Notes under the pieces: generated by a model
The model's database searches: none
Seen by the model: the letters and a program-made list of their open reading frames with translations, nothing else
Told to the model about the DNA's origin: nothing
Assembly: GCA_000787465.1 (NCBI GenBank)
Contig: JSYX01000504.1
Span: forward strand, 1-26,374
Direction: 5' to 3'
Origin: Thermomucor indicae-seudaticae
Lineage: Eukaryota; Mucoromycota; Mucoromycetes; Mucorales; Lichtheimiaceae
Length of the DNA: 26,374 nt
In this document: in pieces, positions 8,392 through 18,100 of the stretch
How positions within the stretch are numbered: position 1 is the first letter of the stretch
Layout of the letters: each line of letters begins with the position of its first letter
Position numbers and translations under genes: made by a program

Positions 8392-11082
8392 ATGCCGCCG
8401 CCACGAAGCGCTCTTGCAGCACGATTAGCTGCACGACAAAAGAAACGCGAAGAAAATGCGACACCAACTTTGGAATCGAACGCTGAATCGACAGACTCGG
8501 CGCAATCGATCTCGACGATCCCGTCTGCACCTACGCAATCTGTCAGTGCACGCGCGGTAGCAGCAGCCAAAAGAATGGCAGCACCCATTGATAAAGACGA
8601 TTCACCGTCTCCGGCTGAGTCTCCGTCATTGTCACAACCATCATCGCCGTCTTCCGAATCCACCACACCAGCGAAAAAGAACAAGCATACTAAAAAGAGA
8701 AAAGCCACTGCTATGGAAAACGATAAGAACAAAACGCGGACAGACACGATTGCATTCGTAGATTCTGAATCAGTTGAAGAGTCAGACGACGATGACGATG
8801 CCGCACACATCGAAAACGAGTCATCGACTTCCGAAGCTGTGCCTGATCTAATGTAAAGACTGCGATGGAAGGGAGGAAGTGTGCCTTTAGCAATGGGCTG
8901 ATCTTTTCTTCTAAACGCTAGCATCGATCCAGAGTCGACATCTTGCTTTACGCCGTCTGAGAGCAACGTGCAGAGTGCTGTCCCAGGCTGTATCCTGATT
9001 GGCTTAATGCGGGACGAGGCAAGTGTCTGTGAGAGAGAGGACAGAGTAGACAGACATTGCAGAGGACATATGTCTAATACGACAGATAGAGCATTGTCTT
9101 TGCGGGGCAAGCCTTGATTGCTCCATTGCACGGATCTGTTTCCATTGCGGGAGCTACTTTGGTTGCCCCGGAGACAGAGGATGTGTACTTTTACCCTGTA
9201 TTTTCACCCAAGACGCATTCACTACTCAGTGTTCAAAGCTCATGGGTCACAGAGACTAGAACAAAACATCACGGTACAATCGAGTTGGACAATGACAGCT
9301 CAAAAATCTGGACAATCTCGAGGGAGATGCAAAAGAACGGCAATTTTGATTCGATTTTGGCTGTCAGAGAGCTAGACTGGTGCGGATTGAACAATATTGG
9401 GTTCTCTTCCAGGTATACGAATGTCTTGAAGCCTTCTGCAGTAGATCAAAGAGACGACGCTCTTCATTCAGTTGCCGAGTTTTATCCTGTAAGTATTAGG
9501 AATATACATGGAAATACTGTCTTTGGGGACTTAGCGTTTTACTCGACGTCGCGCCAGATCTTATCCCCCGTTCCCGGCTTGTTGAAGCTTAAGATATCAG
9601 AAAACTGGCGGCAAAACGTGGATGCTGCGATAAGAGATGCACAACGTATGGTTTACATGAGTCTTGCTATCTGAGTACAATTGTTGAGTGCGATTGTTAG
9701 AGCAACACAGGAATATAACGGCCCTTGTATGTGGAAGCAAAGATATGGGAAAATCGACATTCACACGCTATCTGACAAACCGGTTACTCAATGTGTAAGA
9801 CGAACAAGACAGTGAGATGTTGTATATGTGTGTAGAAGCTGATCTAACGTGATAGCGGTCAGATACAAACGGGTTGCGTATCTGGAGACGGATATTGGTC
9901 AAACAGAATTCACACCTTCTGGATTGATATCTTTGCATGTCATCGATTCCCCAATTTTAGGGCCTCCGTACACACATCAACATATGCGACCTAAACGCAG
10001 CTACTTCTTTGGAAGCCTGACGGCACGTGATGACCCGTCTTACTATGTCATGTGCATCAGCCAATTGATTCGATTGTATCAGGAAGAATACGACAGGGAC
10101 GAAGAAGACCTTGTGCCTCTTGTGGTCAACACACATGGGTGGATCCACGGTCTTGGATACGACTTATTGCTCAACATCATAAGAGACGCAGCGCCCACCG
10201 ACATTTTCGCCCTTGAGGATCCAGATGCGCCTCCTCGTAACCTACCCATGTCGTTTCTTATGGATATCCAGCAGCAGTCAGATGAGAATGGTATGCGTGC
10301 ACCAACGACAGTCCGGTCACTGCAGTGCCACAGAGCTGCCGGTGATACGACAATTATGTCTCGATATGTGGCGAAAGACATGCGGCTCCTTGCATTTACA
10401 TCATACATGCATCAAAATACAAAGTCCTTTGGTCAGTTACACAGCGCATGGTGGAGCTTTAATGTGCCACTTGTGAACCGCCGACCATGGGCATTGGATT
10501 GGCAACAAGGTCTTCCAAAGGGAATATGGATCTTGCATAACCATGTTGCGTTTGAGCATATACTTTATGCCTTGAACGGGAGCATTGTAGGCCTTCTGGG
10601 CGAGATACCTAACAGTGACCAACAACAAGAAGAGAAGACGCTTGACGAGCAAGAGAAAAGCCAGAAGAATGCATTGGTACGCGTAGACTTGATGAATGTG
10701 GGAGTTTTTGCCATTCGTTGCTGATAGAGTGCTATGATATTAGGGACTTCCTCGCTACTATTCGTCGGCCTACAATCGGCCACCATCGCCGATATTGACG
10801 GAGTGTTATGGTCTTGGTGTGATCAGAGCGATTGATCCAGTGAAACGACAATTCTTGATACTTACTCCGCTTCCGCTGGATGTACTAGTCAAAGTGACAG
10901 CAATTGCGCTAGGAACCATGCAGCTTCCAGCGGAAATTATGGTGGATGGACGGACAGGTGGAGTAGCAGGGATCCCATGGGACCGTGTCCCGTATATGAC
11001 AATGTCTGTTCGGCCAACAGGACCGGGAGGTGCCGAAATGAAAATACGACGTAATAAAAAGCGGAGGGCCTACGGACCTTGA
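8392..11082 (+). CDS. GRC3: Polynucleotide 5'-hydroxyl kinase GRC3/NOL9
   Basis: Exons 8392-8852, 8922-9018, 9090-9645, 9701-9794, 9863-10676 and 10744-11082 join in phase to 786 aa, or 763 aa if an extra in-frame 69-nt intron at 9489-9557 is removed. The N-terminal 150 residues are low-complexity and acidic after a basic start (MPPPRSALAARLAARQKKRE). An N-terminal domain follows (GQALIAPLHGSVSIAGATL; RELDWCGLNNIG). The kinase domain has the Walker A loop GSKDMGKST (from 9733) and YLETDIGQTEFTPSG, typical of the NOL9/Clp1 family. The C-terminal ILTPLPLDVLVKV also fits GRC3. The enzyme phosphorylates RNA 5'-OH ends and works with Las1 in ITS2 pre-rRNA processing in the nucleolus. The second intron (9019-9089) has a GC donor. 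All other donors are GT. Confidence 0.9.
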
Positions 11083-12016
11083 ACATAACCCAAGAACAGC
11101 AAGTTTTTGCTTGCTTGTTACTTTATTATCTATACTTGTTGCATTATGTTTTGCCCTTTTGCATGCGGCTCTGGCCCTGCTAAACGGGAAACTCTTGTTT
11201 TTACACACTTAATACTTTGGGTTGGACTTTAAGCGGAGCGGCGGGGGCCATTATGCTTCTGAGGTTGTGTCGGGTTTTCATGCTGCTTGTGATCGATCGA
11301 TCATTGCTGCACTAGCTGAAAGTGAAAAGAAATGATGTACACAAGTTACTGGAGCTAATAGGATTTTGCCATGACAGCGGAAAGAAGGTTAAAGTTTGTG
11401 GTTGATTGATTGATCTGTTCATAGGAAAGAGACACCATGGGTCAGTTTACCGAATTGTACCTAGAGGCATGGAACCTCTTTCCATGTTTAGTCTGAACGT
11501 CAAGAAAGTTTAATGATTTGCAAGAACTCGAACAGTTGCATGAAAGGGAACCTGTCACGTCCGCCCTTAAATCAAAGTTGTTTATTATGTTAGTTGTCAA
11601 TCCTCGATTGCTTCTTTTGCTATTATTATTATGCTAGTATGTGCGCCCAACTCAAGATGAAAGATGGTTTGGGTGATACAAAGCTTCGTCATCCATATCA
11701 TTCCAATGGCCGCCAAGGCCCGATCGGGACTAACCCCATTGTCAAAAACGAGGCCCTTTTCCAGTGTAACCCGCCACTGTTACACACAATCACTTGTTAA
11801 ACTAACGAGTAAGAGAAACAATAGGAATACTTTTTATTCAATACATACAGACTTTTTTATACAACAATAAAGCAAAAGCAAAAACTTTTTGAAGTGAGAT
11901 AGATAGAGAGGAGAGAGTGAAAAAAGTACAGCGAAGATAAGGGCAAGAGTGGATAAATATGTAATACTGATTGGCTAGCTATGTGTAAGTACTTTTTAGG
12001 TCTGGGTACTTTTTTT
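11083..12016. other. Intergenic, no gene seen
   Basis: About 930 bp between the 3' ends of GRC3 and the zinc-finger gene. No exon, tRNA or repeat is recognised; the small open frames lack family resemblance. A minus-strand AATAAA hexamer (plus-strand TTTATT at 11833-11838) lies about 180 bp beyond the stop of the zinc-finger gene and could be its polyadenylation signal. Confidence 0.5.
11833..11838 (-). terminator. Candidate poly(A) signal of the zinc-finger gene
   Basis: The minus strand reads AATAAA about 180 nt after the stop codon at 12017. Position and sequence suit a polyadenylation signal, but AATAAA is common in AT-rich spacer, so this is only a candidate. Confidence 0.3.
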
Positions 12017-13203
12017 TCAGAAAAGGGAGAGCGAGGCAGTTGGAAGAATAGGCGACGCCTGAGGCGAGTCATTGGGCGAGGAAGAGGAAGAGGAAGAGGA
12101 AGAGGAGGAATCAAAGTGAGCAAAGGCAGGGGAGGCGGCAAAGAGAGAGGAACCGAAGCTGGCCAAGGTGTGGTTAAGGGCAGCCATGTGAGAATGTTCA
12201 ATGTGGTACTTCAGACCGTTCAGGTTCTTGTAACGTTTGCCGCAGTCGCCAATGGTGCATTGATAAGGCTTGGAAGCAATGTTCTCGCTTTCATCAGAGA
12301 CAAGGTCACAGTGACCATGTTGGTTGTGGTACTTTAATCCGTTGGGGTTCTTGTAAGCCTTTTGACAACCAGGCACATTGCACTTGTATGGTTTATCAGC
12401 ATTGGCATCTATTGAAGGAGAAATTAGAAGTCATGCCAGGGGATAAGACAAGGTTTAATTAACTTACTGGTGTTGGCAGAAGCAAGCAAGGCACCAGCCT
12501 GTGCAAGGAAATCTTCATCTGTCAAAATGGTGTGCGGTTCAGCACCGTTGGTAGCCAAAGCAAGCCGTTTGGCAGCCGATTGAGTCAAGAGATCAAGCGC
12601 GCTGGGTGCGCCGCCCGAGTATTGCGCGTAGGAACGCTTTTTGCCTTGGGATTTCTTGGTGGTCGGCGTGTCATCCTCTGCATCCTCCTTTGCAGCAGTG
12701 GTGAGAGAAAGAGGTGACAGAGTGGTATGAGTGGTGGTGGCAGTCGAATTGTAAAGGTCGGAAAGATAGGCAGCTGCCTTCTTCTTTAAGACATCGGCAT
12801 CGTCCAGGGTGGGACTGCTTGGGACGGATCCGCTAACGGATGAGGAAGGGGACCAGAAGCTTGATTCATCGTCATAAAAGCTTCCTTCGTCGTCCTCCAG
12901 ACGAACATGGCATTCTTCATAATGTTGCAAGAGGTCATGAAGGTCGCTCAAGACCAGACCACAGCAGGAGAAATCGCGACAGAAGCTGGCTTCCAGTTCG
13001 CGCGATTCAAAGGTATCCTTGATGTCAGTTTGTGGGGCACGGTGGTGGAAGTCATAAACACTGCAAGCAATCTTCAAGTCAGAACGAATCGGCATAATCA
13101 AGAGATAGGACAGGGGTATATCTTACTCGAAATCAATGTCCTGGTTAGGAACCGTGATGGTGCTCATACGGCGAATGGAGTTGTATTCAATGGGAACCGG
13201 CAT
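12017..13203 (-). CDS. Sfp1/JAZF1-like C2H2 zinc-finger transcriptional regulator
   Basis: Three minus-strand exons, 13203-13127, 13060-12468 and 12408-12017, give 353 aa. Introns are 66 and 59 nt (GTAAGA...TTGCAG, GTAAGT...AATAG). Finger 1 has C53-x4-C58 and H72-x4-H77, with CCGLVLSDLHDLLQHYEECH typical of fungal Sfp1. Fingers 2 and 3 form the paired C-terminal module: C233/C238/H251/H256 with KAYKNPNGLKYH, and C274/C279/H292/H297 with KRYKNLNGLKYH. An acidic and Ser-rich linker separates the parts, and a run of 11 serines follows finger 3. Sfp1 family proteins regulate ribosome biogenesis genes and growth in yeast. Here that role is inference from the fingers. The zinc-finger pair is encoded wholly in the last exon. 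A TATA box lies about 170 bp upstream of the start. Confidence 0.85.
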
Positions 13204-13373
13204 GCTGAACAGACAGAATGAAAAAGATGAAGATGAGAACCCTTAATGCAGAAAGAAGATATGACTATGAAGAGGAGGGGGTTAAAGAGAAATGCAAAAA
13301 AAGACTAGATGCAAGGGTATGAACTGCCGGAAGGAAAACGAGGTCGAACTAAATGATGGTTGAAGGTTACAGC

Positions 13374-13382
13374 TTTTATATA
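13374..13382 (-). promoter_or_regulatory. TATA box of the zinc-finger gene
   Basis: The minus strand reads CTATATAAAAGC here, about 170 nt upstream of the ATG at 13203. This is a canonical TATA element at a plausible distance for a fungal gene with a 5' leader of about 140 nt. Confidence 0.55.
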
Positions 13383-14492
13383 GCAGGGCGAAGGCCCTTC
13401 CAGCGTTACACAAGAGGACGCCGGACTTTGTTGACGACTGACACAAAGTCTTTTATCGCCGCTTTGATTCTTTTCGAAGTTTTCCGTGGTTTTTTGATGT
13501 TAAATATAATTGACAACATAATTATTTCTTTGTAAATGACATTTTATATCCAGGAGTAAGTGAGAATATATTCGCTTTTTAAGGGCCAAAAGACAATCAT
13601 CGATTCTTTTTGTTTGTGTAACGATTGACCATACTGGAAAAAAGGACGCGAGGGCGGAGAGCCAACAAGGAATAACCTTGCGGAGTTTTGTGTATGGCCT
13701 GACCTCATCCGCTTTGGTAACGATAGTAACTTTACGATTGTTTCATCATCTTTTTTACTCCGCCCCTGGCATCTCGCCATTGGTTACGTTTAGGCTTTCA
13801 GTTGCCTGGACAATCGACTTTGAAGACCATGGACATTTTTCCTCGTATCTTGATGCAAGGGGATACATTGCATTCGTCCCTTTCTCTATTATTTTACAAA
13901 GGACCTTTTCATAGATTCCGCATTTGCCGCATGTCTTATGGTTTGGAGCTTGGGGCAAGATTCCTCTCCGCGCAGTCAACAACAAAAACAAAAACAAACA
14001 CAAACAATCAAGTTCTCCGACCAGGCAAATAGAAAGTTCAAGTTCGTTCGTTCTCGGTAATTGCCGGTCTAGCCACTAATGCAAGGAGTGCACATTTTTA
14101 TTTTTTTTCCCTGGGCGTAGAATTGATTCGCAAAATCTTACATAGATGCAGATCAATGACAGGAAAAGCTTCCAGATTGTTAAAGTTGGCCCGATTTACC
14201 ATGCGGTTGGCACGACAGATTTACATATTATCATCTGACCGGTTTAACGGAATTACCATTCATGGGAAACGGAAGCCCACCGATCCTCTTCCGTATATAT
14301 GATGATATCTTCTTTTGCCCTTCTGCGAGACCAGGTATGACAGCGGTGCCACATCACTTGTCATGCACATGATCCCAAATGAATGGCATCCTACATCCAA
14401 GCCCCGACGCTCTATCAATTTGCGTGCAATTTGCAGAAAAACTTCAGGTCACCACTCTTTCTTCAATTCATTCTGCCTTCATTACGAGCCCG
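13383..14492. other. Divergent intergenic region, no gene seen
   Basis: Spacer between the minus-strand zinc-finger gene and the plus-strand Gemin7-like gene. Open frames here have no family resemblance. TATATAT at about 14294-14300 could be the core promoter of the Gemin7-like gene. A poly-T tract lies at about 14097-14110. Confidence 0.4.
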
Positions 14493-14747
14493 ATGTCGGA
14501 ATCGGCGAGCCAGATTCTCCAAGATCGGTACCTCCGCTTCATGTTGCAAATGTCAATGACCAAGCCGTCCACAAAATTCCTTTTGGTGGGTGGAACGACG
14601 GTACAAGGACAATTCCAAGCTGTGGACAGCGAAAGCAACCGTTTTCGAGTCAATGACTTGCAATCACCGACTGGATTCTATCAACGCGCCATTGTGCGGG
14701 GATCTGACGTCGTATTGCTTGAGGCGGACCTCCCGCAGAGATCGTGA
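14493..14747 (+). CDS. Gemin7-like SMN-complex protein
   Basis: An intronless 84-aa frame begins MSESASQILQDRYLRFML. It has a degenerate Sm-like fold pattern: an N-terminal helix with DRYLRFML, then FLLVGGTTVQGQFQAVDSES, FRVNDLQSPTGFYQ and RAIVRGSDVVLLEA. The order L-RxRYLR, (V)xGxFxAxD, F-V-LQ-PxG, A-(L/I)-R-x-SD-(V/I) follows the Gemin7 family. Gemin7 pairs with Gemin6 in the SMN complex that loads Sm rings on snRNAs. The ATG at 14493 was chosen because the homology starts just after it; the frame extends upstream to 14379 with an unlikely leader. Small size and the Sm-like pattern could also suit another LSm-like protein, but the LQ-PxG and R-SD signature favours Gemin7. Confidence 0.7.
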   Translation: MSESASQILQDRYLRFMLQMSMTKPSTKFLLVGGTTVQGQFQAVDSESNRFRVNDLQSPTGFYQRAIVRGSDVVLLEADLPQRS

Positions 14748-14840
14748 TCTGTTTCTTCGCTAGGTTGGTAGATGAAGGATTCTGATTGGGCAGATACCGG
14801 AGTTGGTAAATTTTTTTCTGTGGATCGGAAATCCCGGATG

Positions 14841-14849
14841 ATATAAAAG
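14841..14849 (+). promoter_or_regulatory. TATA box of the carbamoyl-phosphate synthase gene
   Basis: ATATAAAAG lies 260 bp upstream of the start at 15109, in the short spacer after the Gemin7-like gene. It is the only strong TATA element there. It implies a leader of roughly 200-240 nt that would contain the upstream ORF at 14983-15105. Confidence 0.5.
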
Positions 14850-14982
14850 CCAGCCGCTTTTTGTTGGATGAAACTTTTCAGCTTGTTCTGCTGACGGTTC
14901 CTGGCGCGCCCTTTTTATCTTTGCGTAATAAATTCTACTTACTTAGGCATTGACATTACAACAATACCGAATCTAAAGAAGT

Positions 14983-15105
14983 ATGGATCGTTTTTGTTTT
15001 GGTGCCCTCTCTGGATCTAACCTAAACCTTTCTGTCGTAAAGTCACCATTCTCGGAAGCATTTGTACATTTTGTTTACTTGTTTAACATCTTGCATCTTG
15101 TGTAA
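14983..15105 (+). CDS. Upstream ORF in the CPS leader (40 codons)
   Basis: ATG at 14983 opens a 40-codon frame (MDRFCFGALSGSNLNLSVV...) that ends TAA at 15103-15105, three bases before the ATG of the carbamoyl-phosphate synthase gene. It lies between the TATA box at 14841 and the main start, so it is probably in the mRNA leader unless an intron or later start site removes it. Ascomycete CPA1/arg-2 genes are controlled by an arginine attenuator uORF of about 24-25 codons. This peptide does not obviously resemble it. Function as a regulator is inference from position. Confidence 0.4.
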   Translation: MDRFCFGALSGSNLNLSVVKSPFSEAFVHFVYLFNILHLV

Positions 15106-15108
15106 ATC

Positions 15109-18100
15109 ATGGCACCAGGAATTCTGATCTCACCATCTGCCGCTGCTGCTCCACTGAGCCCTTCATCGATCCCGCAACGTCCAGTGACAGCGGTTGAAGA
15201 TTATCAGCATGTTCAGACAGCAACGCTGGTTCTCGAGGACGGCTCCAGTTTCCAGGGCATCTCGTTTGGTGCAGAGGGCAAAAGTATCTCTGGTGAATGC
15301 GTCTTCCAGACGGGTAAGCCCTTCCTCCTCATAAATTATGAAAGCCTTGCTCTTATTTTCTGTGTGTATGCCTGGGTCATTAATTCTGCTCTCCCTCCCC
15401 AGGCATGGTTGGCTACCCGGAATCGTTGACCGATCCTTCTTATCGTGGTCAAATACTTGTCTTGACGTACCCTTTGATTGGCAATTATGGCGTGCCTTCG
15501 CGTACTGAGATGGATGAACTTTTGAAGGATATACCAAAGTACTTTGAGTCGCACGAGATCCACGTTGCTGGTTTGATCGTGTGTGACTATACTTCGGACT
15601 TTTCCCATCATTTGGCCACCTCGTCGCTGTCTGATTGGCTCAAGGAGAACAACGTGCCAGCACTCTATGGCATTGACTCGCGCGCACTGACCAAGAAGAT
15701 CAGAAACCAAGGTGTCCTGCTGGCCAAGATTTTGTTTCCCAAGGCCGGCGTTGTACCTGCACACCGATCCGCAGACTGGATCAAGGAGGAGTACCAGGAT
15801 GTCGAATGGGTTGATCCCAACAGCCGGAACCTGGTGGCCGAGGTCTCAATCAAGGAACCCAAGATCTACTATCCAGATCCCGCCAACGCAATCAAGACTC
15901 CATCCGGTCGCACGCTGCGTATTGTGGCGATTGATGTCGGCATGAAGTTTAACCAGATCCGTTGCTTTATCTATCGCGGTGTCGAACTCAAGGTTGTTCC
16001 ATGGGATTACGATTTCGCTTCCGAGCCTGTCGATTCCTACGATGGTCTTTTCGTTTCCAACGGTCCCGGTGACCCGTCTATGCTCCAGATCACATTCACC
16101 CGTCTCCGTCAGGTTCTCCAGGCTGCGCAGAAGCCCATCTTTGGTATCTGTCTCGGCCATCAACTGCTCGCCCTGGCCGCCGGTGCGAAGACTTCCAAGA
16201 TGAAGTACGGTAATCGTGGCCAGAACATTCCTTGCACTAGCATGATATCCGGTCGCTGCTACATTACCTCGCAAAACCACGGTTATGCCGTCGACACTTC
16301 CTCGCTGCCCGAGGACTTCCAGGAACTCTTTGTCAACGCTAATGATGGCTCGAATGAAGGTATCATTCACAAGTCGCTCCCGATATTTTCCGTCCAATTT
16401 CACCCTGAATCTACACCTGGCCCCCGCGACACCGAGTTCCTCTTTGACGTCTTTATCAAGACCGTGCGCGACTCGGTCGAACAGGGCAAGCTGGCGCCTA
16501 TCGAAATGCCCGGCGGCTATGTCAAGGAGAACCGTGCAAAGAACCCTCGTGTGCAAGTCAACAAGGTGCTGGTCCTCGGTTCCGGTGGTCTCTCGATTGG
16601 TCAGGCTGGTGAATTCGATTACTCTGGCTCGCAGGCCATCAAGGCGCTCAAGGAAGAGGGTATCGAGACTGTCCTAATCAACCCGAACATTGCCACAATC
16701 CAGACATCTAAGGGTCTGGCGGACAAGGTCTACTTTTTGCCAGTGACGGCCGAATTTGTGCGCAAGGTGATCCAGTACGAGAAGCCAGACGGTATCTATG
16801 TCACTTTTGGCGGCCAGACGGCATTGAACGTGGGTGTGCAGCTCAAGGACGAGTTTGAAGCTTTGGGTGTCAAGGTCCTTGGTACGCCGATCGATACGAT
16901 CATCATGACCGAGGACCGTGATCTGTTTGCCCAAGCCTTGTACGAGATCAACGAAAAGTGTGCGCAATCGGCTTCAGCCGTTAACGTCGCGGAAGCACTG
17001 GCGGCCGCCAAGACGATCGGATACCCTGTCATTTGCCGTGCAGCGTACGCTCTCGGTGGTCTCGGCTCGGGTTTTGCAGACAATGAAGAGGAACTGATTG
17101 CGCTGTGCAACAAGGCCTTTGCGACTTCGCCGCAAGTCTTGATTGAAAAGTCCATGAAGGGTTGGAAAGAGATTGAGTACGAGGTCGTCCGTGATTGTCA
17201 AGATAACTGTATTACGGTGTGTAACATGGAAAACTTTGATCCGCTGGGTATTCATACGGGTGACTCGATCGTCGTCGCGCCTTCGCAAACCCTGTCGGAT
17301 GCAGACTACAATATGCTCCGGACCACGGCTGTCAATGTCATACGTCACTTGGGCGTTGTTGGTGAATGCAACATTCAGTATGCCCTGAACCCGTTCTCTA
17401 AAGAATACTGCATTATCGAAGTCAACGCGCGTCTTTCGCGTTCGTCGGCCCTCGCGTCCAAGGCAACTGGTTACCCTCTCGCGTTCGTCGCTGCCAAGCT
17501 GGGTCTCGGCATCCCGCTCAACGAGGTCAAGAACAGTGTCACCAAAAAGACTTGCGCATGCTTTGAGCCCTCTTTGGATTATTGCGTTGTCAAGATTCCT
17601 CGCTGGGACCTCAAAAAGTTCAACCGTGTCAGCAAGGTCCTGGGCTCCTCGATGAAGTCGGTGGGTGAGGTCATGGCCATTGGTAGAACCTTTGAAGAAA
17701 CGATCCAAGAAGCTATCCGATCGATCGATTACAGCTTCCCTGGTTTCTGCTCGGTAAGCACTATCATCATTAATTAAAGTACTCAAGGAAAGGGTCGCGC
17801 AATTCAATGTTACTAACCGTTATTACACGTAGAATGATATTGTATCGGACGACCGTATTGATCAGGAGTTGACTGTGCCATCTGACCAGCGTTTGTTTGC
17901 TATTGCCAATGCATTGACGAAGGGTTACTCTGTGGACCGTATCTGGGAAATGACAAAGATTGACAAGTGGTTCCTGAACAAGCTCGCACGTATCATCAAG
18001 ATGGAGAAGCACCTGGGCAACTTGACTACCAAGAGCATTTCTGCTCACGACATGCAACTCGCCAAGCAATTAGGTTTCTCTGACAAGCAGATTGCCGCCA

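Noticed and set aside
8313..9131. 272-aa minus-strand frame over the GRC3 5' exons
   Set aside because: Its Ser/Asp-rich reading is the complement of the GRC3 acidic linker, and the GRC3 exons on the plus strand join into a known enzyme.
12070..12110. GGAAGA-type microsatellite as an independent repeat
   Set aside because: It encodes the serine run of the zinc-finger protein in frame and needs no separate explanation.
11981..12337. 118-aa plus-strand frame with an Arg-Gly-rich run
   Set aside because: The RG-like repeat is the antisense reading of the poly-Ser tract and zinc fingers of the minus-strand gene.
15846..16556. 236-aa minus-strand frame inside the CPS gene
   Set aside because: It is antisense to a strongly conserved GATase/CPSase coding region, and the frame is explained by the codon bias of the real gene.
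16974..17807. 277-aa minus-strand frame inside the CPS gene
   Set aside because: Shadow frame antisense to conserved ATP-grasp sequence; the product has no family resemblance.
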